A DNA stretch of 64,000 nt from Acanthosepion pharaonis (GCA_903632075.3 CAHIKZ030004123.1:3630001-3694000), one strand, 5' to 3'; shown: positions 11,600 through 22,096, counted from the first letter of the stretch. Program-made: numbers and translations. Notes: generated by a model not told the origin, from the sequence alone.

Positions 11600-11869
11600 A
11601 AAATGGTGAACCCGACGTGCGAACAACAAAAATGGTGAACCCGACATACCAATTAAAAATGGTGATCCAGAACGTGAGTTGAACACCCAACAAAATTTGA
11701 TCACTCCGACGTGCGAACTATTTGGTGACTGACCAACGTTAGTTGAACACACCCGACCAACTAAAATCATCACCCCGACGCGCGAATTAAATTTAGTGAT
11801 ACCTGACGTTCACATATAAAAAAAAAAATAAAACCCATCGCCAACAAAAAATTTGGTGACCACGACATT
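11600..11869 (+). repeat. Array of eight PBS-like motifs in the leader
   Basis: Variants of TGGTGA-x-CCCGACGTG recur at 11604, 11633, 11660, 11698, 11723, 11767, 11794 and 11854. Several are followed by a GAAC-type spacer and an A-rich run. Only the first is at the normal PBS position; the copies diverge with distance. Confidence 0.75.
11604..11619 (+). promoter_or_regulatory. Primer-binding site
   Basis: TGGTGAACCCGACGTG begins four bases after the LTR and starts with TGG, the complement of a tRNA 3' CCA. I do not assign the tRNA. Confidence 0.7.
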
Positions 11870-11965
11870 TTAAAAAAATTCGCAATCAATAACGAATTGA
11901 TGATTACAGTATTCATATATCAAGGCAATAACGACACCAAAATATAAAAAATTTCAACACTACAG

Positions 11966-12736
11966 ATGGCTGATCCAGTCCCCGTATCAGAAACGGCCAT
12001 CAGGCTAGAGATGCCCGCCTTCAACGCAAATGTGCAAACGTGGTTCCTTCAACTTGATGCAATATTTCAAGCCAGGCGCATAAATTCTCAACAATCAAAA
12101 TTCGCGGCAGTAGTGGAAAAACTACCAGCAGAGGTAGCAGTTGAAGTAGCAGATATATTAACTTCTGTCCCAGTAGAAAAACCGTACGAAATTCTCAAGC
12201 AAGCGATATTGCATAGATCTGGTTTTTCAGAAGAGAAAAGGATACGCGATCATTTATCTAATGTCACGGCTGAAGATACCAAACCATCGCAACTACTACG
12301 AAGAATGCAACAATTATTGGGCGATAATGATATATCAACCACGGTATTCCGCCAAATGTGGCTGGACAAACTACCACCAGATGTAGTACGAATTTTAGCT
12401 GCATTGGCAGATAATATGGATATTCAGAAGCTTGCGACAATTGCGGATAAAATAATCGACACGGCACCGATTAAACATATTTCCGCAACTAACACAGGGG
12501 ATGGCCTTGTGCCAGACATCGATCGACAAATACAAAAACTATCTAAAGAACTACAAGAAATATCCATACAACTACGTGAGCTACAGAATTCTCATGCAAG
12601 CCGACGCGATAATTGTTATACCAAGCGTAACAAACAAAATTCGAGATCAACTTCTCGGCACAAATACCAACGACGACGAAGTGGCTACCAAAACGAAAAA
12701 ATGTTGGTACCACGAAAAATTTGGCGCGCACGCTAA
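11966..12736 (+). CDS. gag: Gag (capsid region) of the gypsy element
   Basis: 256 codons from the first ATG after the leader. Structural protein that packages the element's RNA. A W-F-x-Q-L-D box near residue 31, a KPYEILKQ box near residue 72 and an RR-Q-L-L-G...LW(D)KLP segment near residues 111-136 match the gag style of CsRN1-like elements, in which an aromatic W-F pair starts the capsid-like domain. The reading frame runs into a different frame near 12.6 kb: the zinc-knuckle part continues in the frame of 12609-12815, so one indel separates capsid from nucleocapsid here. The last 40 or so residues of this frame (arginine- and serine-rich) are therefore probably out-of-frame sequence. Confidence 0.85.
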   Translation: MADPVPVSETAIRLEMPAFNANVQTWFLQLDAIFQARRINSQQSKFAAVVEKLPAEVAVEVADILTSVPVEKPYEILKQAILHRSGFSEEKRIRDHLSNVTAEDTKPSQLLRRMQQLLGDNDISTTVFRQMWLDKLPPDVVRILAALADNMDIQKLATIADKIIDTAPIKHISATNTGDGLVPDIDRQIQKLSKELQEISIQLRELQNSHASRRDNCYTKRNKQNSRSTSRHKYQRRRSGYQNEKMLVPRKIWRAR

Positions 12737-12815
12737 CAAGTGTACACAACCTTGTTCATACAAGAAATCACCACCCAGTAAACAGGAGGGAAACGGACAT
12801 CCTGGCATTCAGTAG
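12609..12815 (+). pseudogene. Gag nucleocapsid part, shifted frame
   Basis: In another frame than gag a C-W-Y-H-x4-FG-x-H/A-x3-C-x3-C block appears at about 12700-12760, the nucleic-acid-binding cysteine box that ends CsRN1-like gag proteins. It is cut off from its own N-terminus by a frameshift between about 12.59 and 12.68 kb. A stop at 12813-12815 separates it from the protease frame. Confidence 0.7.
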
Positions 12816-12820
12816 AGACG

Positions 12821-13387
12821 TTGGATGCCAGACAATTCAAGACTAACCGTCTCTTTTACATTCACGACAAAATCAGTGGGTTGAATTTTTTGGTTGACAC
12901 CGGTGCTCAAATCAGCGTCTTACCTCAGAAGAACTGCAATAAACAAATTCTAACTAAGAATACAACGCTGAAGTTACAAGCTGCAAATGGCACACCCATC
13001 GCTACATACGGTGAAAGAACTCTAACACTAGACATAGGTCTGAGAAGAGAACTCACGTGGACCTTTATAATCGCAGATGTCTCGATGCCCATATTAGGAG
13101 CGGACTTCTTGACGCATTACGCATTAGCAGTGGAACTCGCATCTCAAACATTAACTGACATGAGCACGAATGTCAAACGCTGCGGTTTCATTTCAAAATA
13201 CTCGACAATCGGTCTGACGAACATTATACCAACAGCCAACGGCTACGACGAGATAATACGTCAGTACCAATCACTACTAACACCGTCATCACGCAACGAA
13301 CCCGTTAAACACCATGCTACACACAGTATCAAGACAACTGGTCCCCAGTTCATTCTCAACCACGTAGGCTTCATCCTACCAAACTAA
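12821..13387 (+). CDS. Aspartic protease and start of pol
   Basis: 188 codons. The protease signature FLVDTGAQISVLP (residues 23-35) carries the catalytic D-T-G, and ILGADFL (about residues 90-96) is the matching second conserved box of retropepsins. It would cleave the Gag-Pol polyprotein. The rest is the linker to RT. The frame ends at 13387 just before the RT N-terminus, which continues in another frame; the ATG used is simply the first in the frame, as the product would normally be part of a polyprotein. Confidence 0.85.
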   Translation: MDARQFKTNRLFYIHDKISGLNFLVDTGAQISVLPQKNCNKQILTKNTTLKLQAANGTPIATYGERTLTLDIGLRRELTWTFIIADVSMPILGADFLTHYALAVELASQTLTDMSTNVKRCGFISKYSTIGLTNIIPTANGYDEIIRQYQSLLTPSSRNEPVKHHATHSIKTTGPQFILNHVGFILPN

Positions 13388-13661
13388 AAAAATTGCACGA
13401 GACGAATTCGATAATATGCTTAAACTAGGCGTAATTCGTCCTTCAAAAGCCCTTATGCCAGCCCTCTACACATGGTTACGAAAGCAGACTCAATCAGTTG
13501 GCGTCCGTGGTGATTATAGGCTATTGAATGCCCAGACTGTTCCGGACAAATATCCAATACCACACATAAAGGATTTCGCATTATCGCTGGAAGGTGCAAC
13601 AGTCTTTACCAAGCTCGACCTTAAGAAAGCTTTATTACCAAATCCCAATCGAACAAGATGA
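13388..13661 (+). pseudogene. Reverse transcriptase N-terminal part
   Basis: In a new frame: a GVIRPS box, GDYR-LLNAQTVPDKYPIP and FTKLDLKKA, which are RT fingers and the first palm motif. The third catalytic-side aspartate context FTKLDL is intact, and the normal GYHQIPI-type continuation is disrupted by an indel near 13630. Confidence 0.85.
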
Positions 13662-14180
13662 CATTCAAAAGACTGCTATTACTACCCCTTTTGGACTATT
13701 CGAGTTTACGAGAATGCCTTTTGATTGCGTAACGCGGCACAATCATTCCAAAGGTTGATCGACGAAGTGCTACGTGGTATGCCTTACACGTATGCATATA
13801 TCGACGATGTACTGATAGCAAGCAGATCCCATGCTGAACATCAGGAACATTTACACGCAGTTTTAAAACGCTTGCAACATTACGGATTGAAATTAAACAT
13901 CGACAAGTGTATATTTGCTGTACCACAATTAACTTTTTCTCGGACACGTCATAGACCAGCAAGGATTGTCCCCTTGGACCAAAAAAAAATAACGGCAATC
14001 ACAAATTACCCCCCACCTTCTACGTTGAAGCAATTGAGGAGATTTTTGGGGATGGTAAATTACTATCGACAATTTATACCAAACTGTGCGTCGATATTAT
14101 TACCACTAACAGACATATTATCTCAAAAAAAAAAAGAACTCACAAATTACATTATCGAAAGACGAATTAAAGTCTTTTAA
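13662..14180 (+). pseudogene. Reverse transcriptase C-terminal part with YIDD active site
   Basis: From the second ATG-led frame at 13725: NAAQSFQRLIDEVL, then YIDDVL encoded at 13797-13814 (the two catalytic aspartates), LNIDKCIF, and RRFLGMVNYYRQFIP, which closes the RT domain in Ty3/gypsy pol. The frame stops at 14178-14180 after an A-rich run at 14126-14136, a likely site of an indel. Confidence 0.88.
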
Positions 14181-14503
14181 AGACGCGAAGGAGGCATTAC
14201 AAAGATGTACAAAAAAACTAACGTACATCAATTCATCTGAAAACCCAATCTTACCCTCACAACGGATGCATCGGTCGACACGATTGGTGCCGTACTGCAC
14301 CAGATTACCGACGGTATAGAGAAACCCCTATTTTTTCTCGCTAAAGTTGAATACTACTCAGAGAAAATATAGCATTTTCTCGAGAGAACTACTGCTGTAT
14401 ATTTAGCAATACGTCACTACCGACACATATTAGAAGGAAGAGATTTCATAATTTCACCGACCACAAACCACTAACATACGCATTAAACGCAAAAGCTGAC
14501 AAG
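14181..14503 (+). pseudogene. RNase H domain, broken
   Basis: A TTDASVDTIGAVLHQ segment at about 14260-14300 is the first catalytic-aspartate block of the Ty3/gypsy RNase H, followed by the TTAVYLAIRHYRHILEGRDF helix region at 14385-14445. Frame changes and a stop at 14370-14372 separate these pieces, and the TDH-type box after them (14455-14475) is also shifted. Confidence 0.8.
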
Positions 14504-15667
14504 TTGAATCCGCGTGACCTCCGATACTTAGACTACATCGGCCAATATACGTCAGATATTCGGTATGTAAAGGGTCAACACAACACTGTAGCAGATGCAT
14601 TATCAAGAACCACACTTAACACATTACAGTCACAGACACTGGATTTTGACACGCTCGCCGAGGAACAAGCGAACGATAATGAACTACCGTCAGTACAGGA
14701 AGATACTTCACTTAAGATCGAAAAACGACCTTTACCTTTTACTAACAGACTTGTATATTGTGATGTTTCTACAGGCAACCCTCGACCCTACTTACCTCTT
14801 TCAAGGAGAAGGTCGATCTTTAACTACTTCCATTCACCAGCTCATACTGGAGCGAAGGCTACGCTGCGGATCATATCCGACAGATTCGTCTGGCCCGGTA
14901 TGGCTTCAGACGTAAAAGCAGTGGTCCTGGGCACGTGCCAACGTTGCCAGGCAACAAAAATACATCGACACACCAAAGCGCCATCATCAAGTTTTGCGAC
15001 ACCAGACGGACGATTTACTCACATACACGCAGATTTGGTGGGTCCGCTCGAAAAAATAAACGGACACGAATATATCCTAACAATTATAGATCGCTTCACG
15101 CGATGGCCAATAGCTGTACCGCTAACGTCGATAACAGCAGAAGCAGTGGCAAATGCGATTTTTCATAACTGGATTTCTATTTTCGGATGCCCTGCGGTTA
15201 TCACAACCGACAGAGGTCCCCAATTCCAGTCAACTCTGTTTAACGAATTTGTCAACATCCTGGATATGAAACATATTTCTACTACGGCATATCATCCATG
15301 CAGCAACGGCCTAGTAGAAAGATTTCACCGACAGCTCAAGTACGCATTAACAGCGTCTACCAGCGCTCGTACATGGGTAGATAAGCTACCATTTGTGATG
15401 CTTGCGCTACGCAACACGATTAAACTGGACCTTAAATGTACTAGTGCAGAACTAGTATTCGGAAAAACAACAACACTACCAGGACAAATTTTCCATAACG
15501 AAACGAATTCTACCCCGACTAATTACTTCGTGGCCGACCTCAAGAAAAAAATGACAGACATTATATATACGCCTACACGAGTTTGTAGAAAACCTTTTTA
15601 CGTGCCGACAGATTTACATTCGTCAGAATATGTTTTCTGCGGCGCGATGCAGTACGAAAACCATTAA
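14504..15667 (+). CDS. RNase H end and integrase
   Basis: 387 codons, the longest frame of the element. It starts in the end of RNase H / tether (RYLDYIGQY, VADALSR). It then has the zinc-binding H...H...C-x2-C module (about residues 112-150, ending CQRCQ), the catalytic core with D in HADLVGP (about residue 177), D in TTDRGPQF (about residue 236) and E in GLVERFHRQLK (about residue 272), which is the D,D(35)E triad spacing. Integrase inserts the DNA copy into the genome. The frame breaks at about 15.65 kb before the C-terminal GPF/Y module, which continues in another frame. Confidence 0.9.
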   Translation: MNPRDLRYLDYIGQYTSDIRYVKGQHNTVADALSRTTLNTLQSQTLDFDTLAEEQANDNELPSVQEDTSLKIEKRPLPFTNRLVYCDVSTGNPRPYLPLSRRRSIFNYFHSPAHTGAKATLRIISDRFVWPGMASDVKAVVLGTCQRCQATKIHRHTKAPSSSFATPDGRFTHIHADLVGPLEKINGHEYILTIIDRFTRWPIAVPLTSITAEAVANAIFHNWISIFGCPAVITTDRGPQFQSTLFNEFVNILDMKHISTTAYHPCSNGLVERFHRQLKYALTASTSARTWVDKLPFVMLALRNTIKLDLKCTSAELVFGKTTTLPGQIFHNETNSTPTNYFVADLKKKMTDIIYTPTRVCRKPFYVPTDLHSSEYVFCGAMQYENH

Positions 15668-15948
15668 CGCCAAATTACACTGGCCCACATCTAGTAATAT
15701 CTAGAACACCCAAATATTTTACGATCGACATCGCTGGTAAACAAAACACCGTCAGCATCGACAGACTTAAACCAGCATATTTACAGTGCGACGACACAAA
15801 TCAAACAACAACAAAGACTACAGCAACAGAACAACCAGATACGCAGACAACGACTACTGATACGACTAAGCCAACACAGTCTACTCGCACAAAATCCGGT
15901 AGACATGTTCATTGGCCGACCAAATATCGAACCTACGTAACATATTAA
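15668..15948 (+). pseudogene. Integrase C-terminal tail, shifted frame
   Basis: The sequence continues in a new frame with YTGPHLVI (a GPF/Y-like module), SIDRLKPAYL, a threonine-rich stretch and a TKSGRHVHWP ending at the TAA 15946-15948. This is the normal pol ending of CsRN1/Mag-like elements. Only one base change in frame separates it from the integrase core. Confidence 0.75.
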
Positions 15949-15973
15949 TGCTCATTGATCATGGCATTAATCT

Positions 15974-15982
15974 GGGGGGAGG
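15974..15982 (+). promoter_or_regulatory. Polypurine tract
   Basis: GGGGGGAGG ends three bases before the 3' LTR, the normal place for plus-strand DNA priming. Confidence 0.75.
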
Positions 15983-15985
15983 TAT

Positions 15986-16734
15986 TGTGGACTCATCCAA
16001 TATCTTCACCTTTTCTAACCTAAAAAAGGTACAGTCCACATCGTACGCCTACGTACTAAAAACCTCAACCAATAGAAATGGCGAAAATCGAAGCAAGCAA
16101 TTCCATTGGTCAATCGTTTACAGAAACAGAAATTGCGCCAAAACGAGTTGAGCCACTTTTGGAAACTCAAATAATATAAAAGGAAAAGCAGACAGCCCCA
16201 TTCAGTCAGTCTCGCTAACTCACCGAGTAATTGCTAAAATACTCCACGACGTTTCGAACCATAATTTTGCCGCGCTTTCAAAGAACATTCACTGACTCAC
16301 TCTGAACATTCGACGAACGATTCTTGAACCTTTTACTTAGTTCCTTATATATAATGAATTATATTCATTACTAAGATAAGGAATACAAATACGATTAAGG
16401 GTAGACTACTTCGAACAAACTCTTTTTCAGAACCTTTAAATTTCACTATCACAATCTTCGACACAAACAAGAAATTAACGAACATTACGAAACAAGAGAC
16501 ATTCATTATTTCAAACATACACATACAACTTACGTACACAATTCACACAGATTTTATTCCAGATTGTAAATGACCAATTGTATATAAATGTTGTATTGTT
16601 TTTAATCTATATATGTCTCGTTTTTCTTGCTTTGAACATAACGATTGTTTGTTTATTTGTTTGGGACGCATTGAAACACGCAACCATTAACAACAAATCC
16701 TTCTGATAGATTTAACGACACTAATGTCCCAACA
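15986..16734 (+). repeat. 3' LTR (749 bp)
   Basis: Same sequence as 10853-11599 apart from two extra single bases and one T/C difference. It is followed directly by AATT, the right target duplication. Confidence 0.95.
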
Positions 16735-16859
16735 AATTTGTTTCCATGAAAAACCACTGTTTGATTCGACGCGCTTTACCGCACGGCTACAAAAGACGTC
16801 ACCGTGATTTTTCTAAGAAAATCTAAGATGTGGCACCTGGCCGAAAACATGGAGCACCT

Positions 16860-16913
16860 AGTGAGGATCGAATTCACAACTCAGTAGTAATTGCTAACCA
16901 TTACACCACGTTG
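16860..16913 (-). repeat. tRNA-like remnant (SINE head or tRNA pseudogene)
   Basis: On the minus strand GTGTAATGGTTAGCA resembles a pol III A box and GAATTCGATCCTC a B box. The two are only about 20 bases apart, too close for a complete tRNA, so this is a deleted tRNA or a SINE promoter. Confidence 0.5.
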
Positions 16914-17111
16914 AAATGCTCTCACTGTTCATTTTGTTTAGTAAATAAGAAAAATGAATTACTATCTCAAATGAGTGCATTTTGTATAATTGATAAAGGG
17001 AGGTAATTCATTTAAGTTATTCCCCTTGTGTTGAAATTTTTGATAACGTCAGTATTTTTTTCTACGTATTTTTTAATAAATGACTATTACGAAATCAATG
17101 TTTATTTATAT

Positions 17112-18074
17112 TGTAGTGGTATTGACGGCATAAATCAACCCGCACATCTTTTTTTACTTTACGAATGTGTAAGCAAACAAAAAGCAAACAAGAGAAAGAA
17201 CACAAAAAAATAACTTTTCATAACAGGTACAATATTTATATTTATAAATGACAACAGTTTTACAATAACTATTAATATGAGTTACTTCCCTTTGACTGGG
17301 CTAAAGTCTTTACTAATAAAACATTTTTTTACCTGAGCTCACAAATGTCGTTCAAAATGTTCACTGAAAGAGAGTTTAAAGAATCTTGTAAAGCTGAAAA
17401 TATGTTGATAAACTTTTAGCTTCAAAGAAGTTGGAGGAGTGAATGTTCCGTAATGTCTAATTTGTTTTCGTTGCTCGTAGTTGAAAGTATTGTTCGTAAT
17501 TGTTTGTACTTAAGTTTAAGATTCAATAACGTAATTGAATAGCTTTTAGTAAGTTGCAGAAGTTGGTAAGTGAGTTGTTTCGTTGATATTTTAGCTTGAA
17601 TTACAGCGAAGTTATTTCGTGTTAAAGAACTTGAGATTCTAACTTTGTACTTCGTTGCAGTAATGATACAAGCGTCGTGAACTCGTTTAACAAATGCTAG
17701 TCGTCGTAAATTTTCACTGACTGGGTTCGCTCGTACATTCAATTTATATGTTTTTTAATCACGTGACAGGATCCTGGGAGCATTGTTTTTTCGTCAGGTC
17801 AAAAACTAGGTTAATGTTATTCGGACGTAGTGGTGAGAAGGTAAATTGTTTTTTTAATATTTGTTAACCACTCAGAAAGCGTCTTACAAAACTCAGTCTG
17901 GAGCCTGATATGTTTTTTGTGTTGCTTACTGAGAACAATGTACGTGAAGATACACGAGATAATTTTAATATTTATTGTCCAATGAGAAGTTAAGGTTTTC
18001 ACTTTTCAGAAACATGTATGAAGCTGTGATCCGCTTTGTGTACGAAAATCGACATTGATGAAAAAGTGGTAGCA
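17112..18074 (-). repeat. Solo LTR-like copy A of a second family
   Basis: This 963-bp block matches 21126-22096 in inverse orientation over nearly its full length, and matches 19690-20419 in the same orientation more weakly. In LTR orientation it starts TGCTACCAC, has a CATATAAATT TATA-like box with an ACCCAGTCAGTGA initiator-like stretch about 25 bp later, and ends ACTACA. These features suit an LTR. No internal coding sequence is attached and the flanks show no target duplication. Confidence 0.65.
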
Positions 18075-18879
18075 GAAAGCTAAAATATCAAACAGAATTA
18101 AGTTGCATTACAATAAACATCACTCTCAGTTTTTACCAATTTTACAAAAGTGATGTCACATTTTTTCAATATCTACACAGTATAATAGTGATCTCCAACC
18201 GTTTTTATACCAGGCACCGATTAGAAAATTAGTTGAAATTATTACAATTAAATAAAATTAATTATAAAATGTACTTATAGTTATGATAAATAGTTATAAA
18301 GGTAGACATAAGATATATATTAATTATAAAGATATACATTATAATAAAATATACTGTTATGATAGTTGAATATTGAATATTTGATCAAATCATTTTAAAT
18401 TAAAGTCCAATATTTAATATTTATCATAATTTTTTTTTTAAATTAATTATTTTCTTGTGGCTCGGTAGCAAATGATCTGAGGCCTGGTGATTGAAACCTT
18501 TTTATGGGAAATTTGTCTCAGTTTTCCCACATGAAAGGGTTGTAGTGGATGGGTTAATTGTGTGGTAATATCTGTTGAGAATAGGTTGCGTGTCAATTAA
18601 CTATTTCCACTAACATCAAAATAAAATACAAAATTCAACTGAATTGTTTTATAACGTAACAATAAATTTATTTCAGTTGACGTACAATATGCACAAAAAG
18701 ATAGGACAGAGTTGTGTCCCTTTAACTTGGAATATTTGTACCAGTGTTACGAACAAGACATATTATATTAGAAACGAATCAAAAAGACAAATAGAATTAG
18801 GTATTGAGAAAAGAGTTCTGATAAAACATTTACATGTAGATTTTTACTTAATAAATAAAATGTAATCCACAGAATAATC
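18075..18879. other. AT-rich intergenic sequence
   Basis: Nothing recognised. A 73-codon plus frame at 18644-18865 has no motifs. Confidence 0.4.
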
Positions 18880-19260
18880 CACAGAATTGGTAGAGTTGAA
18901 ATGTTAGCGAGTCAGCGTTGAGGTGTTTTTTTGGCAGCAAAGTCTGGTTTCGAACGACGTGGAGTAAGTTAGCAATTCTCTGTGGTACTGTTACTGACTG
19001 ATTTTGGTCAGTCGGTTTTTTCTTTATATGAGTTTCCGAAGGTCCAAAGTTGGCTCAAAAGGTTTTGGCGCAATTTCGATTTCAGCGCGTGAAACTTTTA
19101 GATCGTTGTCGTTATCCAATGAAATTTCTTTATTCGCCTAATACAGTTTTAATTGGTTAAAGTTACTTTTTACGTAGGCGTAAAATATAGACCGTTCTGT
19201 TACTAGGGTTTGCAGGTAGAAACAGGACGAGTCTATAGGGTTGAGGTTAAAAATGCGACA
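18880..19260 (-). repeat. Diverged solo LTR related to the gypsy element
   Basis: The minus strand aligns by eye with the LTR at 10853-11599: TACGCCTACGTA, AAATTGCGCCAAAAC, TTTTGAGCC, GGAAACTCATATAAAG (a TATA box), CAGTCAGT, TTGCTAA-x-TTACTCCACG and a CGAA-ACCA stretch occur in the same order. Divergence is much higher than between the two LTRs of the insertion, so this is an older relative. Confidence 0.7.
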
Positions 19261-19689
19261 AAATTGGAAAAAGCAACAACGGCTTGAAACATTAAAGCGG
19301 ACAATTCTCTATTTTTAGGCAGATATTTCATGCGAAAGAATAAAGACTCAAACTACTGCTCGGTGTGTAACAATAAAAGAAGAAAATAATTATTTACATG
19401 CACAAAAAAAGAGTAAAAGGATATACAATTACGAGAGAAAGAAAAAGAGAAAAATATTCATTTAACTTTAAAGGAAGAAAAAAATGTTCATAAAAAAAAA
19501 GGCTTGCTCAAAATATTTCTCTGAGCGCCTAAAAAGTTCTTTAAGCGAGTTGTAGATTGTCGTTAAAGGTTAAAAAACACTCACAGATTTGTTCAGAGTT
19601 CTTGTATAGGAGGAAACTGTCGGACGATATGAATTTTGTAGTTGAGTGAGTTTGTAGAGATCTGTTAGTTGGTGTGACCTCTCGAATTT

Positions 19690-20419
19690 ATATTTACGCA
19701 AAATATGAAACAATAAGAAGGAACACAAAAACTGCTTTTACAATAACAAAAAATATTCATATTTATGTATGTCAACGATATACAAGCATAATTAACAGGA
19801 GTTACTCCCCTTTGACTGGAATTAATGTCTTTACTAAAGTAATATTTTTATCTAAGCTCATAGGAAGTTGAATGAACTTGCCGCTCAAAATGTTCACCGT
19901 AAGAGAGTTGAAAGAATTCTGGAAAGCTGAAAATATGTTGATAAACTTTTAGCTTCAGAAGAGTTGAAAGAGTGAATGTTCTCTAACGTTTGTAATTAAG
20001 TTTCTGCTGCTTGTAATGTTCTGTAATGTTTAAGTTTCTGTTGTTTCTAATGCTCTGTAATGTTCCGTACGTACGTGTATATGTTTGTGCCCGTGTGTGA
20101 TGGCGTTTCATAGCGTTCGCTCGAAACGCTTTTTCTTAAAGTCCTATATTGTTGGTAGGCAAGAGAAATTAAAAGAGGAAGAACGAACTTGTGTCTGGTA
20201 TTTATAATAAACGTAATCACTTGATAAGCTCCGAAAGGCATAGACAGATTTTTGGCGGAATTGTATTTTTGTTCAGGTCAGAAACTAGGTCGATGTTATT
20301 CGGATGTAGTTGAGAACATGGTTTAAATATTAACTGACCAATGAGAAGTGAGAAAATTTTCAAGGTTCTGTGATCCACTTTTTGCACAGATTTTTGTAGT
20401 CAAAAAACAAATGGTAGCA
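19690..20419 (-). repeat. Solo LTR-like copy B of the second family
   Basis: Shares with copy A, in the same order, TCCCTTTGACTGG, GCTGAAAATATGTTGATAAA, CTTTTAGCTTCA, GAGTGAATGTTC, CGTCAGGTCA-like and CCAATGAGAAGT blocks, and the GGTAGCAG end. It is shorter and more diverged. Confidence 0.6.
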
Positions 20420-21125
20420 GAATGCTATAAGGCCAGCACAGAAATATTCTAGCTGCAAGGAGGCAGATCTCAGTTGATTTTTAGTAGTGGACTGACGCAC
20501 GAGGATCTTCTTTGTTGAAACTGGTCCCGAAGTTGACTAGTGTTCTCTATCGCCAACCTCACAGACGGTTGTCGAATTCTCACTACCAAATAGGCGAAGA
20601 TTCTCCGTATATATGGAGATCAAGAAGCTTAGAAATATTGGGAATTTTTCCCTCTAAAATTGCTAAACAAATTTCCTAGCCCTTTCATTCGTTAGAAAAT
20701 ATATTCTTATCTCTGATAAGAACAAGGCTATGGGAGTCAGCAAGGGCCCGACAAGCTGCGACGGCTCCCCCAGACATCATGGTGTAGTGCCACGCCTACA
20801 TTTTCTGCAATTCTAATTGGTCGATAAATACATACTAAAAATAATAGGACAATTTATCGATCGCATTTCACCATACTGAATTTTTTCCTACACTTTGTTC
20901 AAAAACAAGCTTTGCTATAAAATCACTGATTGGTCCATTTTTCGTCCAATCGGGTATTTTTCGTGTACATTCAAAAATATATCCCGCGTTTGTGCTGGGA
21001 GCCACCCTAAGTAATATAAATATTGGATGCATTCAAAAAAAACAGTAGTAGTAGTTCCAGCAACACAGTCGAGTACATCCAGAGACAATAGATTTCAACT
21101 ACTCACTCGTGTTATTCATCCTACC
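20420..21125. other. Possible further LTR promoter segment
   Basis: The stretch 20790-21100 has two CCAAT-like ATTGGTC boxes, TAATATAAATATT at 21013 and an A-rich run, which resembles an LTR U3 region, but no matching copy is in the window. Weak evidence. Confidence 0.25.
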
Positions 21126-22096
21126 TGCTACCACTTTTTCATCAATGTCGATTTTCGTGCAAAAAGCGGATCACAGCTTCATACATATTTTCAGAAAACC
21201 TTAACTTTTCATTGGACAATAAAGATTAAAATTATTTCGTGTATCTTCACGTACATCGTTCTCAATCAGAAAAACAAAACAAGTCAGGCTCCAGACTGAG
21301 TTTTGTAAGACGCTTTCTGAGTGGTTAAAACAAATATTAAAAAATATAATTTACCTGTTCACCACTACGTCCGAATAACATCAACGTAGTTTTTGACCTG
21401 ACGAAAAAACAATGCTTCTCGGAGCCTGTCACGTGATTAAAAAAAACATATAAATTGAATGTACGAGCGAACCCAGTCAGCGAGAATTTACAACGACCAG
21501 CATTTGCTAAACGAGTTCACGACACTTGTATCATTACTGCAGCGAAGTACAAAGTTAGAATCTCAAGTTCTTTAACATGAAATAACTTCATTGTAATTCA
21601 AGCTAAAATTTCAACTAAATAACTCACTCACCGTCACCGACTTCTTCTGGAACTTCTAAAAACTATTCAATCACACTACTGAATCTTACGAAACTTAATT
21701 ACAAACATGACAAACAATACATTCAACTACGAGCAACGAAAACAAATTAAACATTACGGAACATTCACTTCTGCAACTTCTTTAAAGCTAAACATATTTT
21801 CAGCTTTACAGGATTCTTTAAACTCTCTTTCAGTGAACATTTTGAGCGACAAGTTAATTCAACTTTTTGTGAGCTCAGGTAAAAAAATTATTTAGTAGTA
21901 AAGATTTTAAACCCAATCAAAGGGAAGTAACTCATATTAACAATTCATGTAAAACCACTGACATAAATATATAAATATTGTACCTGTTATGAGAAGTTAT
22001 TTTTTTGTGTTCTTACTCTTGTTTGCTTTTTTGTTTGCTTACACATTCGTAAAGTAAAAAATGTGCGGGTTGATTTACGCCGTCAATACCGCCACA
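21126..22096 (+). repeat. Solo LTR-like copy C of the second family, inverted relative to A
   Basis: 971 bp, starts TGCTACCACTTTTTC, has CATATAAATTGAATG and ACCCAGTCAGCGAG, and ends GCCACA. It is the reverse complement of copy A with scattered substitutions and small indels. Confidence 0.65.

Larger units (their letters stand above)
10853..16734 (+). mobile_element. Ty3/gypsy LTR retrotransposon, CsRN1-like, full length, broken ORFs
   Basis: A 5.9-kb element bounded by two near-identical LTRs with TG...CA ends and flanked by the 4-bp duplication AATT (10849-10852 and 16735-16738). Between the LTRs are a TGG-initial primer-binding site, gag with a zinc-knuckle-like end, an aspartic protease, RT with YIDD, RNase H, an integrase after RNase H (the Ty3/gypsy order) and a polypurine tract. 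The gag style and integrase tail resemble the CsRN1/Mag side of the superfamily. The LTRs differ by one substitution and two single-base indels, which suggests a recent insertion, yet the coding region carries at least five frame breaks. No envelope-like gene is visible. Confidence 0.93.

Noticed and set aside
16860..16913. Intact tRNA gene
   Set aside because: A and B boxes are too close and the acceptor and anticodon stems do not form.
17112..22096. Full LTR element bounded by copies A and C
   Set aside because: The copies are inverted, not direct, and there is no pol sequence between them.
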